Part shown: in pieces, positions 1 through 12,000 of the stretch
How positions within the stretch are numbered: the first letter of the stretch is position 1
Layout: the number at the start of each line of letters is the position of its first letter
Assembly (NCBI GenBank): GCA_028564705.1
Contig: JAPXFQ010002153.1
Coordinates: 372,001 to 436,000 of the forward strand
From: Apricaphanius iberus
Taxonomy: Eukaryota > Chordata > Actinopteri > Cyprinodontiformes > Aphaniidae
DNA: 64,000 bases
Direction: 5' to 3'
Translations under genes and position numbers: made by a program
The notes under the pieces: model-generated
Databases searched by the model: none
Told to the model about the DNA's origin: nothing
The model's input: the letters and a program-made list of their open reading frames with translations, nothing else

Positions 1-674
1 TGGTAACGAGCGCTAAACGAACAAGCCTGATATGACACAGAGATGAACAACAAAGAACGAAGATAAGATATAGTACTAAAAATACAAGTCTTGAGTGAAC
101 ACGCATCTTATGAGCCAGAATATCCTGCAAGTTCTTAAAAGGGATTTCTAGAAGAACCCTAGCTTTGTTTAGGGGCCACAGACAGTTTTTGCACTTATTT
201 TAGAGCATTTACGACTGTTTGTACAGTATAAAAAAAACCAGCATGAAACTTACTTTTTTTTCTGTATCTCAAATTAACACATTAGTGGCACCCAGCTAGA
301 AAATCAAATTTGAAATTTGAAAAGACCATACTTTTGGTCACCTCCATTAAAACAAAAGTTTAATTTACCACAGTCTGAGACACAAAAATGTGTTCATCGG
401 CAACCAAAGAGCTCATTCTCACAGAGCTAATGATGAACCAACTAAAGGACAATTTTCAGTTCTGTGAGTTCATTACTTGGGTTCTTCACATTTCCAAATG
501 ATACAACTATATGACTATATATAATGGCTAGGTTTTTAAGGAAGTTGTAAATACTCTTAAAGTAAAAATGTCAGAAACCATCTGATATGTGGCTGTGGTA
601 TTCCTGGTAAAGAAGTGTAAAAAGTCTTTATTTATTTCATTGCAATAGTATCTCCTTTTCTTTCGGCTTTTCCC
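1..674. other. Intronic DNA, nothing recognised
   Basis: AT-rich sequence without a convincing exon or repeat. On the minus strand it lies downstream of v20, before the muHD exons expected outside the window. Confidence 0.5.
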
Positions 675-1720
675 TTCAGGGCATGCCGAATCATCTGTCT
701 CTATTTAGTCCTATCCTTTGCATCTCTAACCTTACACCAACTAACTTCATGTCCTCTTTCACTACATCCATAAATCTCTTTTTGGTCTTCCTCTCTGCCT
801 ACTGCCTGGTGGCTCCGACATCAGCATCCATATACTGACATAACCGTTGCTCTCCTCTGAACACGTCCAAGCCATCTCGGCCTAGCCTCTTTGACTTTTC
901 TCCAAAACATCTAATATGAGCGGTCCCTCTGATTGCCTCATTCCTGATCCTACCCATCCTCATCACGCAAAAAAGAGTCTTAACATCTTGATTTTCGTAA
1001 CCTCCAATCCTGCTTCTCACTTTTTTTTCTCTTTGGTACCATCTCTCAACCATACAACATCGCTGGTCTCACCACTTTCTTGTACATACTTTTCATTGTT
1101 GCTGAAATACTTTTTTCACACATAACACCTGATACATTTCTCTACCCATTCCAACCAGCTTGTATACGCTACTTCACCTCTTTTCCAACTCTCCGTTGCT
1201 CTGAATCTTTGACCCTTAGTACGTAAAATCCTCTAACTTCTTCACTTCCACTACCTGTAACTTAAACATTCCATGGGTCTCTCTCATTTACACACATGTA
1301 TTCTGTTTTACTGCATAATCTTTCCTCTCCTTTCCAGTGCATACTTTCACCTCTCTAGCTTTTCCTCTACCTCTGTCCTGCTCTCACAGCTGATCACAAC
1401 GTCATCTGCAAACATCATGGTCCATGGAGACTCCAGTCTGACCTCATCTGTCAGCCTGTCTATCACGAAAACAAACAAGGGGCTCAACGCCGCACTTCGA
1501 TGCAGTCCCACTTGCACCTTTAACTCCACTGTCACTCCTACAGCACACCTCCCTGCTGTCTCACAGCTCACATACATGTCCTGCACCACTCTAACATACT
1601 TCTCTGCCACTCCAGAATGCTTCAAGCTAAACCACAGCTCCTCTCTCAGCCCCGTGTACTTTTACTAAATCTACAAAGACACAATGCAGCTCTCTCTGAC
1701 CCTCTCTGTACTTCTCCGTC
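675..1720 (-). mobile_element. RTE-type LINE fragment, 3' part of reverse transcriptase ORF
   Basis: Minus-strand conceptual translation gives LSPLFVFVIDRLTDEVRLES then WTMMFADDVVISCESR, with the FADD form of the reverse transcriptase catalytic box at ~1440-1400. Further downstream come RMGRIRNEAIRGTAHI and GREEDQKE-like remnants of the LINE C-terminus. The frame is broken several times, so it is a dead, 5'-truncated copy. RTE clade is inferred from the RLTDEVR..SPWTMMFADD pattern common in teleosts. Edges are approximate. Confidence 0.8.
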
Positions 1721-2956
1721 ATCTTACTTGAAGCAAAAACTGCACTTATAGTACTCTTTATGGGCATGAATCTGTACTCCTGCTCACAAATGCTCTGTTT
1801 TGACCAAAGCCTTTCATTTCATGACAGTACCATAAACTGCATATATCAGAAAGAAAACCAACCTTTTATTCACATGCATTTATGTAAGAATTTATTGTTT
1901 CTATTGAAATGACAAGAGAACACCTCATGACCAATTAAATAGCAGAGTTTTTTAAAAACCTAGACTAAGAAATAAAATGGTTCTTGAAAAAATATAACAA
2001 ATTTCCAATAGTATATAATTATTACAAATTATAATTTTCTATTTTAAAAAAACAATTCAGGGTACAGTTAGCTGTCAGCGGAAAATGGCTCTTTAGATTG
2101 TAAAAGTTGCTGACGTCTGCTCTAGATCATCTGGGTTTTTCTCTATGCTCTCTAAATTTCAACTCGCACTAAAGATTTTTGACAGGATTTACTTCTGTAA
2201 ATTCATGAAAAAATTGTTGATTTCATGTCAGTTAAACCATTTTTGTGTTAGGTAGCCAGATATTTTGTATCAATATCTCCCACAATGTTTAGTTGACAAG
2301 AGTGCACATGATTTCAAATTAAAATACCTTACATAATAATCATACCCACAACCTTTGGAAGAGAAACAGACCCACGACACCATAGATACTCTGCTGTTCC
2401 TAACAATGAGCGTGAGGTGCGTTTCCACATATTCCTTTCTTTCATACAAAGCCCGGCTGCAGAATTTGTTGTCAAAACCTTCATTAAACTAAGAAAACCC
2501 CTTATACTTACGTTTCTGATAAGGGACAAGGGAAGCCTTCTTCCCCTGTCAATTATCAGAAACAGTAGACAGTATAAAGGGTAATACTTTTCTAAATTTA
2601 CTAGCATGAGATGATGTTAATGTAATAAAAAGGAATTTATGTTAAAGGCTTTTAACACATCTTTATAAGGGTGTCTAATTATTGTAGGCAGCACTGTTGA
2701 AGTCCTGAGAAACAAATCGTGAAGTTCTTTAGAAAACTCACAGTTGTATTTTTTCAGGTCCCTGTATAACCCTATGTGAAGATCTGGCTCACTAGGGGAG
2801 GCATGTAAAGAGATGAGGGTTGGCTCAAGACTTGCACATTTGCATAAAGTGTCATCACTTAAATATACCCAGAGAATGGATATTGACAATGAGCGTCACA
2901 GAGGGGGGAGAAAAAAGGCATCTATTGCGGTATCACGTTCAAAAAGGCAGACTCAC
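1721..2956. other. Intronic DNA downstream of v20
   Basis: AT-rich. A 90-codon open frame on the minus strand (2617-2889) shows no family resemblance. No muHD exon was found. Confidence 0.4.
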
Positions 2957-3040
2957 TTTGGTTTAGAAGCACATGAGGAGAAAAGGTGCTGAAGTCTGAC
3001 CCTGAGTAGAAGAGGGGAGAAGCAAAAGTGTGTTCAGCTC
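2957..3040 (-). CDS. fcho2: fcho2 exon v20: 84-bp symmetric linker exon, possibly alternative
   Basis: 84 bp, phase 1 to 1, reads [20 protein letters not shown] then SPHVLLNQ. The acceptor CTTCTTGCAG sits after a long pyrimidine tract and the donor is AA|GTGAGT, both strong, with no stop in the phase carried from v19. I do not recall it in canonical mammalian FCHO2, where v19 joins the VSRGPSP segment directly, so it may be a skippable exon. Confidence 0.65.
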
Positions 3041-6000
3041 CTGCAAGAAGAGGAGCGGAGGAAAGAAAGCGAAGGAAGAAAGCAGCGCAGAAAACAGCCC
3101 ATTACGGTGCCGAGACAAAAGTATATGGAAGGTCAGAAAAGCGTTGAGGAAGAGCAGGGTGATATGGATACAATAGGGGGAGATTTTCTAATAGGTGAGT
3201 GGAACAGGAAATGATCCTACCGACGGTGGGAGTGTTCCCGGCACTGAGTGAGGTGTTCGAAGACAAGGAGGAAGAACTCTCAGCCCGGGCGAGTGGTGCT
3301 GTCGGAGGGGGGCTGGCACTGGATGGTTTGGGTGGGCTGAAAGGCCGTACCTAAAGGAATTCAAAAGTGACTGTTATTTAAAAAAAGAAGGAACTTCTAG
3401 TACCACGCAACAGCTGAAGGTCAACTCCGTATAAATACTTAAAGGAGAACAAGACATCAAAGTAAATATGAAACCTTATCTAATACAGTTTTAGTGAGCG
3501 TTAAATACACTTACAGTATTAACACTTAATACTTAAAAACACCCGAAGAGAGATCATTTAAAAGTTTGAGCATTATATAAGCTATATATGTTCTTTCTAC
3601 CCCTTTCATAGTTTATTTTACTCTTCTTAAACTAAAGGCAGCTGTTAAAATAAATCTAACAGAGGCACATGAAGCATAGGAAGGCTTTTCATGCCATATC
3701 TTCTAAAGTGCAGTAGAGAAAAGGCAATCAGGAGCAAGGATCAGGTTAGGTTTAAAGGCCTGGACGTCTTAAAAAAAAAGAACAGATAGCAGAACACTTG
3801 GAAACAACAAGAAATTACAGACTTACAGTCAGGAACATGAACATCTTCACAGGTTTTGGTTAAAAGGAATTATGAGTTTAGAATAACATGGAAATAGTAC
3901 AACTTTAAGTGTCAAGTATGGAGGAGGTAGTATCATACATTCAGCTTGTGCATACAGTCCAACTGTTACCTTAAAAAAATAGAATAAAGTTTTTTGCTTT
4001 TTTTTCCAATTGCCCTCACAGTCCTTAAAGGACTTAGCAAAAATCTGATGACAAACAGGATTACATGGAAGGCAGCCCAGGGATCTCAATAAGCCTTTTC
4101 AGCTAGGATTTGACAAATATACCCAAAACAAAAACTGAGCTGCAACACAACTGAAAACAGGCAGTGATACTAGCCAAATCGGGTATTAGTGAGTTGGCTC
4201 AAACTTGAAAATGTGACATTTGTAAGTCCCGCCATTGAAAAATCTGGACACTTTATTTGCTTTATTGGCCATACAGCCATAGTACTTTGGTTGTAAATTT
4301 GCATGATAAAATATGAAGTGATATGATTACGCACAATTTCATTGATTCCTGTGAGTTTTCCAGTGGGAAGTTTGGGTCTAGAGGACGGACGTGGTGGTGG
4401 GACGAGGGCTCCAGCTGCCAGAGGTGTTGTAGGTCGGTTTGGTGCTGGCACTAAACAAAAAAAAAACATTCTGGTTAGAGTTAAATTTATGGCTCTTTAA
4501 AAATGTGTATGTGTAGTTTCAACTGAATGAGGAACTCTCATGCGTCACAAAGTCTTGTTCCAATGATAACAAAACACCAAATAATAAAACTAAAATGGAG
4601 AAGACACAATCCAAAATAACTTTACACAAATAAAAATATTTCATATCAGGCAACAGGAACAGAAAAGAATCAGCAAAAACAACAACAAAATAACTTGAAA
4701 CAATGAAAAACAAATATAAAAATCAAACAAATAATTGTTAATTATCAGGCAAAACGAAAACATAAAAAACTGAAGAAAAACAAAACTCCAAACCTCAGGC
4801 ATAAGGCATATCTTGTATATCAGCATAACTATTACCATTAAATATTTTTCTTGTTGTAGCTGCTGCTACTGTCCTATCAAAGAAGACTTCAGTGAAACAG
4901 ACACTGCTGTCCTCTCTGACCGCTGCAGGTGTTGTTCTGTAGAAAGTTTCTGCAGAGTCATCCGACAGGAAGCGGCTTGACCTGCCAAATCCTGCCTGCA
5001 CCCTCTGGACCTCTGCTGCAGAAGAACCTGAGCCGAGGCGGCAAGGTGGAGCGAAGCCATCCCCGAAAGCAATCCACTGGTTCTGGGACCAGGATACTGA
5101 GGAGAAACAATCAACGGACTTTGGCGTCTTTGAGGTGCTGGCAGCGGTCGGGCTTTCGATGGGGTCAATTGGCTCAGTGGGCTTGGTGATGGGGGCGTTC
5201 TGAGCCCTCACTGGTGCTGGCTTTAGCCCTTGGAAAGTGTTTTCGGGGGAATCCCAGGGAGAGGTGGTGGATGAAGAGAAAGTGGAGACATCTTTGGACT
5301 GCTGGCACTCTGCCACTGGGGTACAGCAGCCCACAGTGTCGACTACAGGAAGATGCATGATTGACAAATACGTAAAAGGTAAAAATAACAATAAAAAAAA
5401 AACAGTAGAGAAATAAATATATGACACATTTCACACCTCAGTACATTAAAAAAGCATCACAACATAGTTAATAACTCTAATCTATTCAAGTTATTAATTT
5501 AGTTCTAGTGGAAGAGCACACCTATAATTTTAACAATTTCCAAAGAGATGGGTATAGTGAAACGTGATGAGCTTGATATTAATGTATTAAAGCATCAAAC
5601 CAAGATTTTGGTCAAAAAGTAACTGTTAGATGTGATATCAATCAGGTGGTTTAAGGGAGAAAACTTATCTGGGGTTGAAAGAAACTTTAGTCAGTTTTGT
5701 GCTCATACTGTATTCCATTGTCATTTTACAGCTGTTATTTTGAGCCATTTCAAGCATTTGGCAACCTGAGGTGAGTGAAAACTCATCAGTGTAGCCAGGG
5801 TTTCCACCAAGCATACCAGAACCCCAGTTAGGTTATTTCTGGCTTATTGCTGCAGCATTTGAGCAGCATTAGTCCCCCAAAAGTGGTGCACATGTGCGGC
5901 AAATATGGCATCTCAAGAGTTTCAGGTCTCCAGCCATCAGATTTTTTTTTTTTATGTTTAAAACATCCTTGGCTGCCTGGTTTAAGTTGTGATAAAATTT

Positions 6001-9000
6001 TCAATGCTATATTATTAGATATGAAGGAAGGTGATTCTTATTTGTTTTTTCCCTAAGCAGGATTTCCCTTTCCCTAGGTGGCACTGTGTCTATTAGGGTG
6101 GGTCGATCCTCACAATAACATCCCAAGCCCACCTTTGAAGTTCAGCTTAATTTCTGATTCTACGTGGTGCTGGATCATAACATTGAATGATATTATTCCA
6201 AAAAACACAGGTTTTACTTTTTACCTTTTATTTTTATTCAACAAAAAAAGCATTATGTTGTATTTCTTATTTGCACCTTTGATAAGATGCCTGGGAATAT
6301 TCCGGAGTGACGGTTGTCTCCTTGACTGCCTGGATCAGTAGCCACTCAGCCCTCCCTAAACCTGGACTACCAGTAACTCCTTCATGTGGCTCATACACGA
6401 CAGAAAGTCAGTTTGAGACTCAGGGTTTGAAAAACTAAAGGACTGGTGCCCATGACTGTCATTAAGGTAAAGTTTTTTGAAAAGTATACATTGCAAGCTA
6501 GGTAGCCACTGTTAAAAGACAGACTGCCATTTTGGTAATGGAGTCCATAGCTTGGCTAATTAACTAGCTACTACTATTAGCTTTTAATGTTCCCAGTGTT
6601 TGTAAAGAGGAGAACATCAAGAAGTGATAACATTCACTACAATAAGCACCTTAACTTCAAATAATTAAATCACTTTAATGGCTGTTTATTCCATTGAAAA
6701 ATACTGAGTACAGGGCATGGGCACAGTGGTTGAAAAGATGCCCCAATCAGTGGCGGCTGGTGGAATTTTCTCCGGGGGGGTCTATGACTATGAGGGTTAG
6801 ATAATCACAGAGGAGCTGTGACTTAATCATGACAAATTAACATTCCTAAATATGACTAAAAACCTACAATTTTTGGTGTAATCCAGATGTCATTGCTCTT
6901 TTAAAAAAAAGAAATACAGGAGAGATTAATAGAACTTTTGTTTTGAACTCATCAATCACATTCACACATGGCCCTTTTAAACTGTATATTTTGGCCAGTT
7001 GCTAAGGCAAACTAACCTTTTTGTGCATGTAAAGCTGACTTTTTCTTATTAATGTATGACAACCCGTAGCATCCTGCTCATGGGACTATACAAACACATA
7101 GTGATTTCAGTCAGGGGCTTCAACAGTTTTCCTGCAACACGGACTGCTACTGCAGTAGAGGAAACAATGAGCTATCTATTAAAGTATTGGTTCAGGGTGG
7201 GATGACCCACTTAAAGCCATTCAGCGTATGAAAAGATATGAGTTGGAGAAAAGGCTTTCTTCTTTATTATTTCCACACAGTTGCTGATACAGGTTTGGGT
7301 GATATAAATGTGATAAGGGAGATGAATATAGTTGTGATGTCATTTAAAAAACAACACTAATCATAACTGTAAATATTAGGAATAAATGCTCTTATTGCTA
7401 ATGAGTTTGCATTAATTTAAGTCCCAAAACACCACTTTAACTGAATACTGCACATTTTGTAACTAATAACTCACTATGAAAAGAGCCAACATGCATAAAT
7501 CAACATAATACGCCGCATTTATAATCTCATTTTACTGCTGATAGACTACCTGAAGCTTCTCTTTGTATGTTTTTCTTTCAAACGATATTGTTTTGAATGA
7601 TACACCTGAATTATTCTTTTTCTTTTTCTGCATTTTGCGTCTCTTTTTGTTTGTCTCCAACTCCTGCGGTTTGACCCGTCTATCAGCCACACTGTACGAC
7701 AGATGTCTGTCACGTTGGCTGGATGTGTGTTCTATTCTATTCTATAAATGGTATTTCAGGATCTAACTTATCTTCAGGTGGACCTATTAAAGCGAGTATT
7801 GAATACACGCATCCCTTGCAGTTTTCAAAAAGCATTGAGCACAGTGTGATTTATGTTAACATGAAGTCACATGCTTACAGAGACAGCGTCCCAAAAAACA
7901 GTGAATTACTTTATTAATAATATTCTGAAGAAGACGGTTTTTCATAGATTTGAAGAAAAGAGCACTTCCATATTAAAAAAAGAGACACGGGTATCTTTTA
8001 AACTGATTAAGCAGGAATATGGAAGTTGTTTGCTGATCAGGTTAATATTCCTCTTCCAAAACAAACGGGCACACACATTTTACCTGCTGCCTCTGGCAGA
8101 AATACCTCAGAGTCATTCATCAGAAAAGATGGAGATGGAGGGATTGGAAAGAAGATAGAAGCAATGTCTGACAAGAACAGGTGAGAGGGACAATAAAACA
8201 AACATCAACTGAAATGCACAAAGAAAGAAAAAATGGATCAATTAAAAACAACCAAGGGAGTGTGAAATATTGTCCTAAATCACAACATCAATGCACAAAA
8301 ACACTTCATTTAAAAGAAAGAAAATACAAAATATAGTTTAGTATTACGACAGCCACTCTGTAGACAAGGACACTTATCATCACAGGAACCAAATCGGGGT
8401 ACTTTTTGATGCTCTTTGACTTTAAAGCCGAGACCTTTGACAGTAATGAGACTTTGTTTGACAACATACGTGCCTGTGGGTTTTATAGCCGACCCTCTGA
8501 CCTTGACTAGGTGCCAATTAACTGTGGATTATGTTTAACCTGGGTAATGGGTCAGTGCTAATGTCACTCTGTTTAAACGCTGGTTCCAGCATGAGAAACA
8601 TGCTCAATGCCTTATGCAACAAAACACATACTTCAAGTCTAACTGTTAGGAGAAGGAAAAGTAAAATAACGCTCTACAGTATGTACTGTTGATGGCTGTA
8701 AAAAATATTAGAAAAAAGGTTGAGTTCTAAATGAAAAAAAAAGAAGTAAAGAAAAATATTTTTTTCTTTAAACAACTATTTTTCTTTTTCAGACTTTGGC
8801 TGAAGGAATTATTTATTTCACTTTCAGATTTTTCTAAAGTAAACTTTTAGGAATAAAAAATCCTCTGCAGTTGGGTGGGTGTTTGACCCCTTGTACAGTA
8901 ATTAGTACAATGATCCAGTCTGCCTATTTCTTTTTTCTCAAATCAAACAAACATACTGCACAATAATAAAAATATTTTTGAAGAACTGTTTACACGGCTA

Positions 9001-12000
9001 AAAAATTCTAACTTTTTCACAATGTAAAATAAAGTTTCTTCCTACCTTCCCTTCCATCGTCTCTATTATTTTTTCTTATCACCTGCAGCTTCATTATTTT
9101 CAGTTTGTCCATATGGATTGTTTAAATATGTCGTTTTTCAAGTAAGTTTGTATTTTCACTAAAACTGATGACTAATGTTGACTGGAAGCAGCTATCTAAA
9201 TCCTGAACAAAACTGGTTTCACCAGAATTTGAACTTGGATCAATTAGGTAATCCGTAGAAGTTTATTTTACTTACTGGATTTTCCTATGTAAATGAAGTA
9301 CAATGTTTGGTAAAAATCTGTTAGGAATCATTTTAAACTTGCTCCAAAAGTACAGAGGAGCTTTGCTTTAAACTAAAGCTTACATCAATTTAGCTAAATG
9401 GTAATCAAATAAATAGCAAAATGCAAACAAGATTATGAAAAGATTTATAGTTTTGAGAAAATAAATTTACATAGTCTAATTAGTGCCGAAGGTTCTGGAA
9501 TGTGACTGAGAAACACTACGAACACAAAAGTCCAAGGAATTCAGTGAAAATCCAGGTTAAGAGAATTGTTAGATTTGCAGAGATAAAAAATAAATAATTT
9601 TTGAGTCATTTTGACAGAAATGCAGATCACTGTAACATAAAACAACTCTACAAAGACGAGCATTTCTAGCAAGTATTGGGACGTTGTCAAGGTATGAAAG
9701 GAAACACAAGCTGCAACGGTCTATGGTGCTGTGTTCACACAAGTCCATCATTTACATTTCTAGCAACAATGACAAGAAGTATATATGAGGGTATTGGGAT
9801 GAAACTTTTTATCACAAGAGCACTATAAAGTCTGGCTGTGGTGGCAACAGGCTGTGGAGTTAATACCCTGCAGATGGCACTGATACATTGAAGAAAGTGG
9901 ATTAAAAAAAAAGAATGTCCTTCCAATTCCTCCAAATTGGTGTGAGTGTGTTTCAAAATCTAGAAGACTAACTTCACGTTAACGGTAGAGCTGAACCGAT
10001 GTGAAAATCTGGGCCGATACGGATATCACTGATGCTGTTATTGCCTATAACCAATATTTACTGATATCATCATTATGAAATATTATTTTCCTCGCACACT
10101 TACGACACTCTATAAAAACAACCACTCCAGCTACATTGTTTCTCTGGTTCAGTTAAACACCCCCACAATCCTACGCTGAATCAATATCAATGTCACATGA
10201 CCAAACACTTGGTGTGCTTGTGAAACACACACACAAATGGCAACAAGATGGAAATACACATCAGACCAGCTTTAATTTTCAGACTGATACTGATGTTGAT
10301 AATGATAAATCCTGCATCCCTTCTTATTTGTGTTTAAATGAGAGTCTTAGATAGCTCAAAGACTTCTGTTGAACACCTCCTGTTTCTAAGCTAGAAATTA
10401 AATTTTAAATAGGCGAAAGAGAAACAAGGCATCAAATCTTAAATTCATGTTACAATAATTAAATGCGATCTACTAAATTTAGAGTAAAAACGTACACAGG
10501 TTTAAAATATGTCTGATCATTTTACTGTTGCTTGCAATTTTGGTACGGCAAAAAAAAAAAAAAAACTTTAAAGGGAACCTGACACAAAGAAAATTTAGCA
10601 TTATTTGTGAAGCAGATTTAGTGAGTAATACTGTGTGATAGTCAATGAAATGATCATCTACTGGTGGGAAAACCCGAAAACAAGGTAGATGATGTTTTGT
10701 GGCTTGTGGATACCTGTTATGGACGACACAGAGGATGAGGAACCGACCCCTGAAACGGAGCTCAATGGATCCAGAGACAGGAGATCGTTGTTGCTCAGCC
10801 TGCCAGAACCGAGACGCACAGAAACATGGCGAAATCATGATACAATATGAGGTATTAAACGCTGCGTGAGTGAGAAAGCATGAACAAAACAATATCACTT
10901 TGGTTCTAGATGATCAACTCACTCGAATGGCGTTGACCCTCTGGGTTTTACTAGCTCATCATCTGCAGGGAGACAAACACAAACAGAAGTCCTTTATTTG
11001 CGCATGAAGAGAGGATAAAAACAATGTATTTCATGTATTTGAGACAATAATTTTAAAGAAAATAGAGCGGTTTACATTTTTCTCACCTTCAACCAAAAAG
11101 ATAAACATGAGAAAACCACCACCTACCACTGAGAGTTAGAGAAACATTGTACAAGTCAAAGGTTTGAACACAACAAATAACAAACCAGACAGCTGGGTGT
11201 TTCCAAACCTCTGACTGGTACCACTTGGAATGAAGGATTTTGTTTTTTTGCCTCATAAATTAAAACCCTACAACACAAGTACAGGCAAGGCGTTAATACA
11301 CCAAGTTCTACTGGGTTTTAACATAGTGGAAGAAGTTTAAAACAGGGTACTGGTTGGATTTAGCATCTAGCAAATAATACTAGAGGCCATTTTGTTACTC
11401 TGAACCCCTGTCTAAAGTGCTACAAGGTCCATTTAGTAACCTGAAGCAGTATGTTTCCAATCAGAAGTTTACACACACTCAATATTTTCCGTTATGCATT
11501 TCAATATTTTTCTTTCCAGGGCGGAATGATAATACGACAAACAAATACTGCTCAAGCCTAAAATAAAATGGAAAGTGCTGGAAATAAACCGTGAGGTTTA
11601 TTTCCAGCAAAATAGGACCTTGTATAAATGAGGACCATTTATACAAGGTCAAACCAGTCTGACCATGGACAAAGTGGCTGCTGATCAATAAGGGGTTAGG
11701 GTAAGGCTTTCAAACCTTAAAAGTACCATAACAGTTGTCAAGAATGGTGGTGGCAGCATTGTGATATGGGGGTTTTATTCTCTCAGTGCTAATAGTGCAT
11801 TGTAAAGTGGATTAAAATAACATCCAAATGGCAGCTAAAGGCATGTGGTTTGTCTTCAACTTCTGTAAGGGCATTTATGCCCCTTTTTAGGAATGTCTGA
11901 TATCATCAGCCGATATTGGTGGAATCGGTTTTTAGATTTTTAAGACAATTTTTATAACCTTGTTTCTTACCATCCAACTCTTTAGCAACTTCTCCCTTCA

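Noticed and set aside
4866..5168. 100-codon minus-strand ORF in another frame of v17
   Set aside because: Shadow of the phase-consistent fcho2 exon; no splice support in that frame.
10708..10714. CAG|GTATCC donor after v16 as a second U12 site
   Set aside because: The sequence continues CACAAG rather than TT, and no TTCCTTRAY branch motif precedes the v17 acceptor. It fits a U2 donor.
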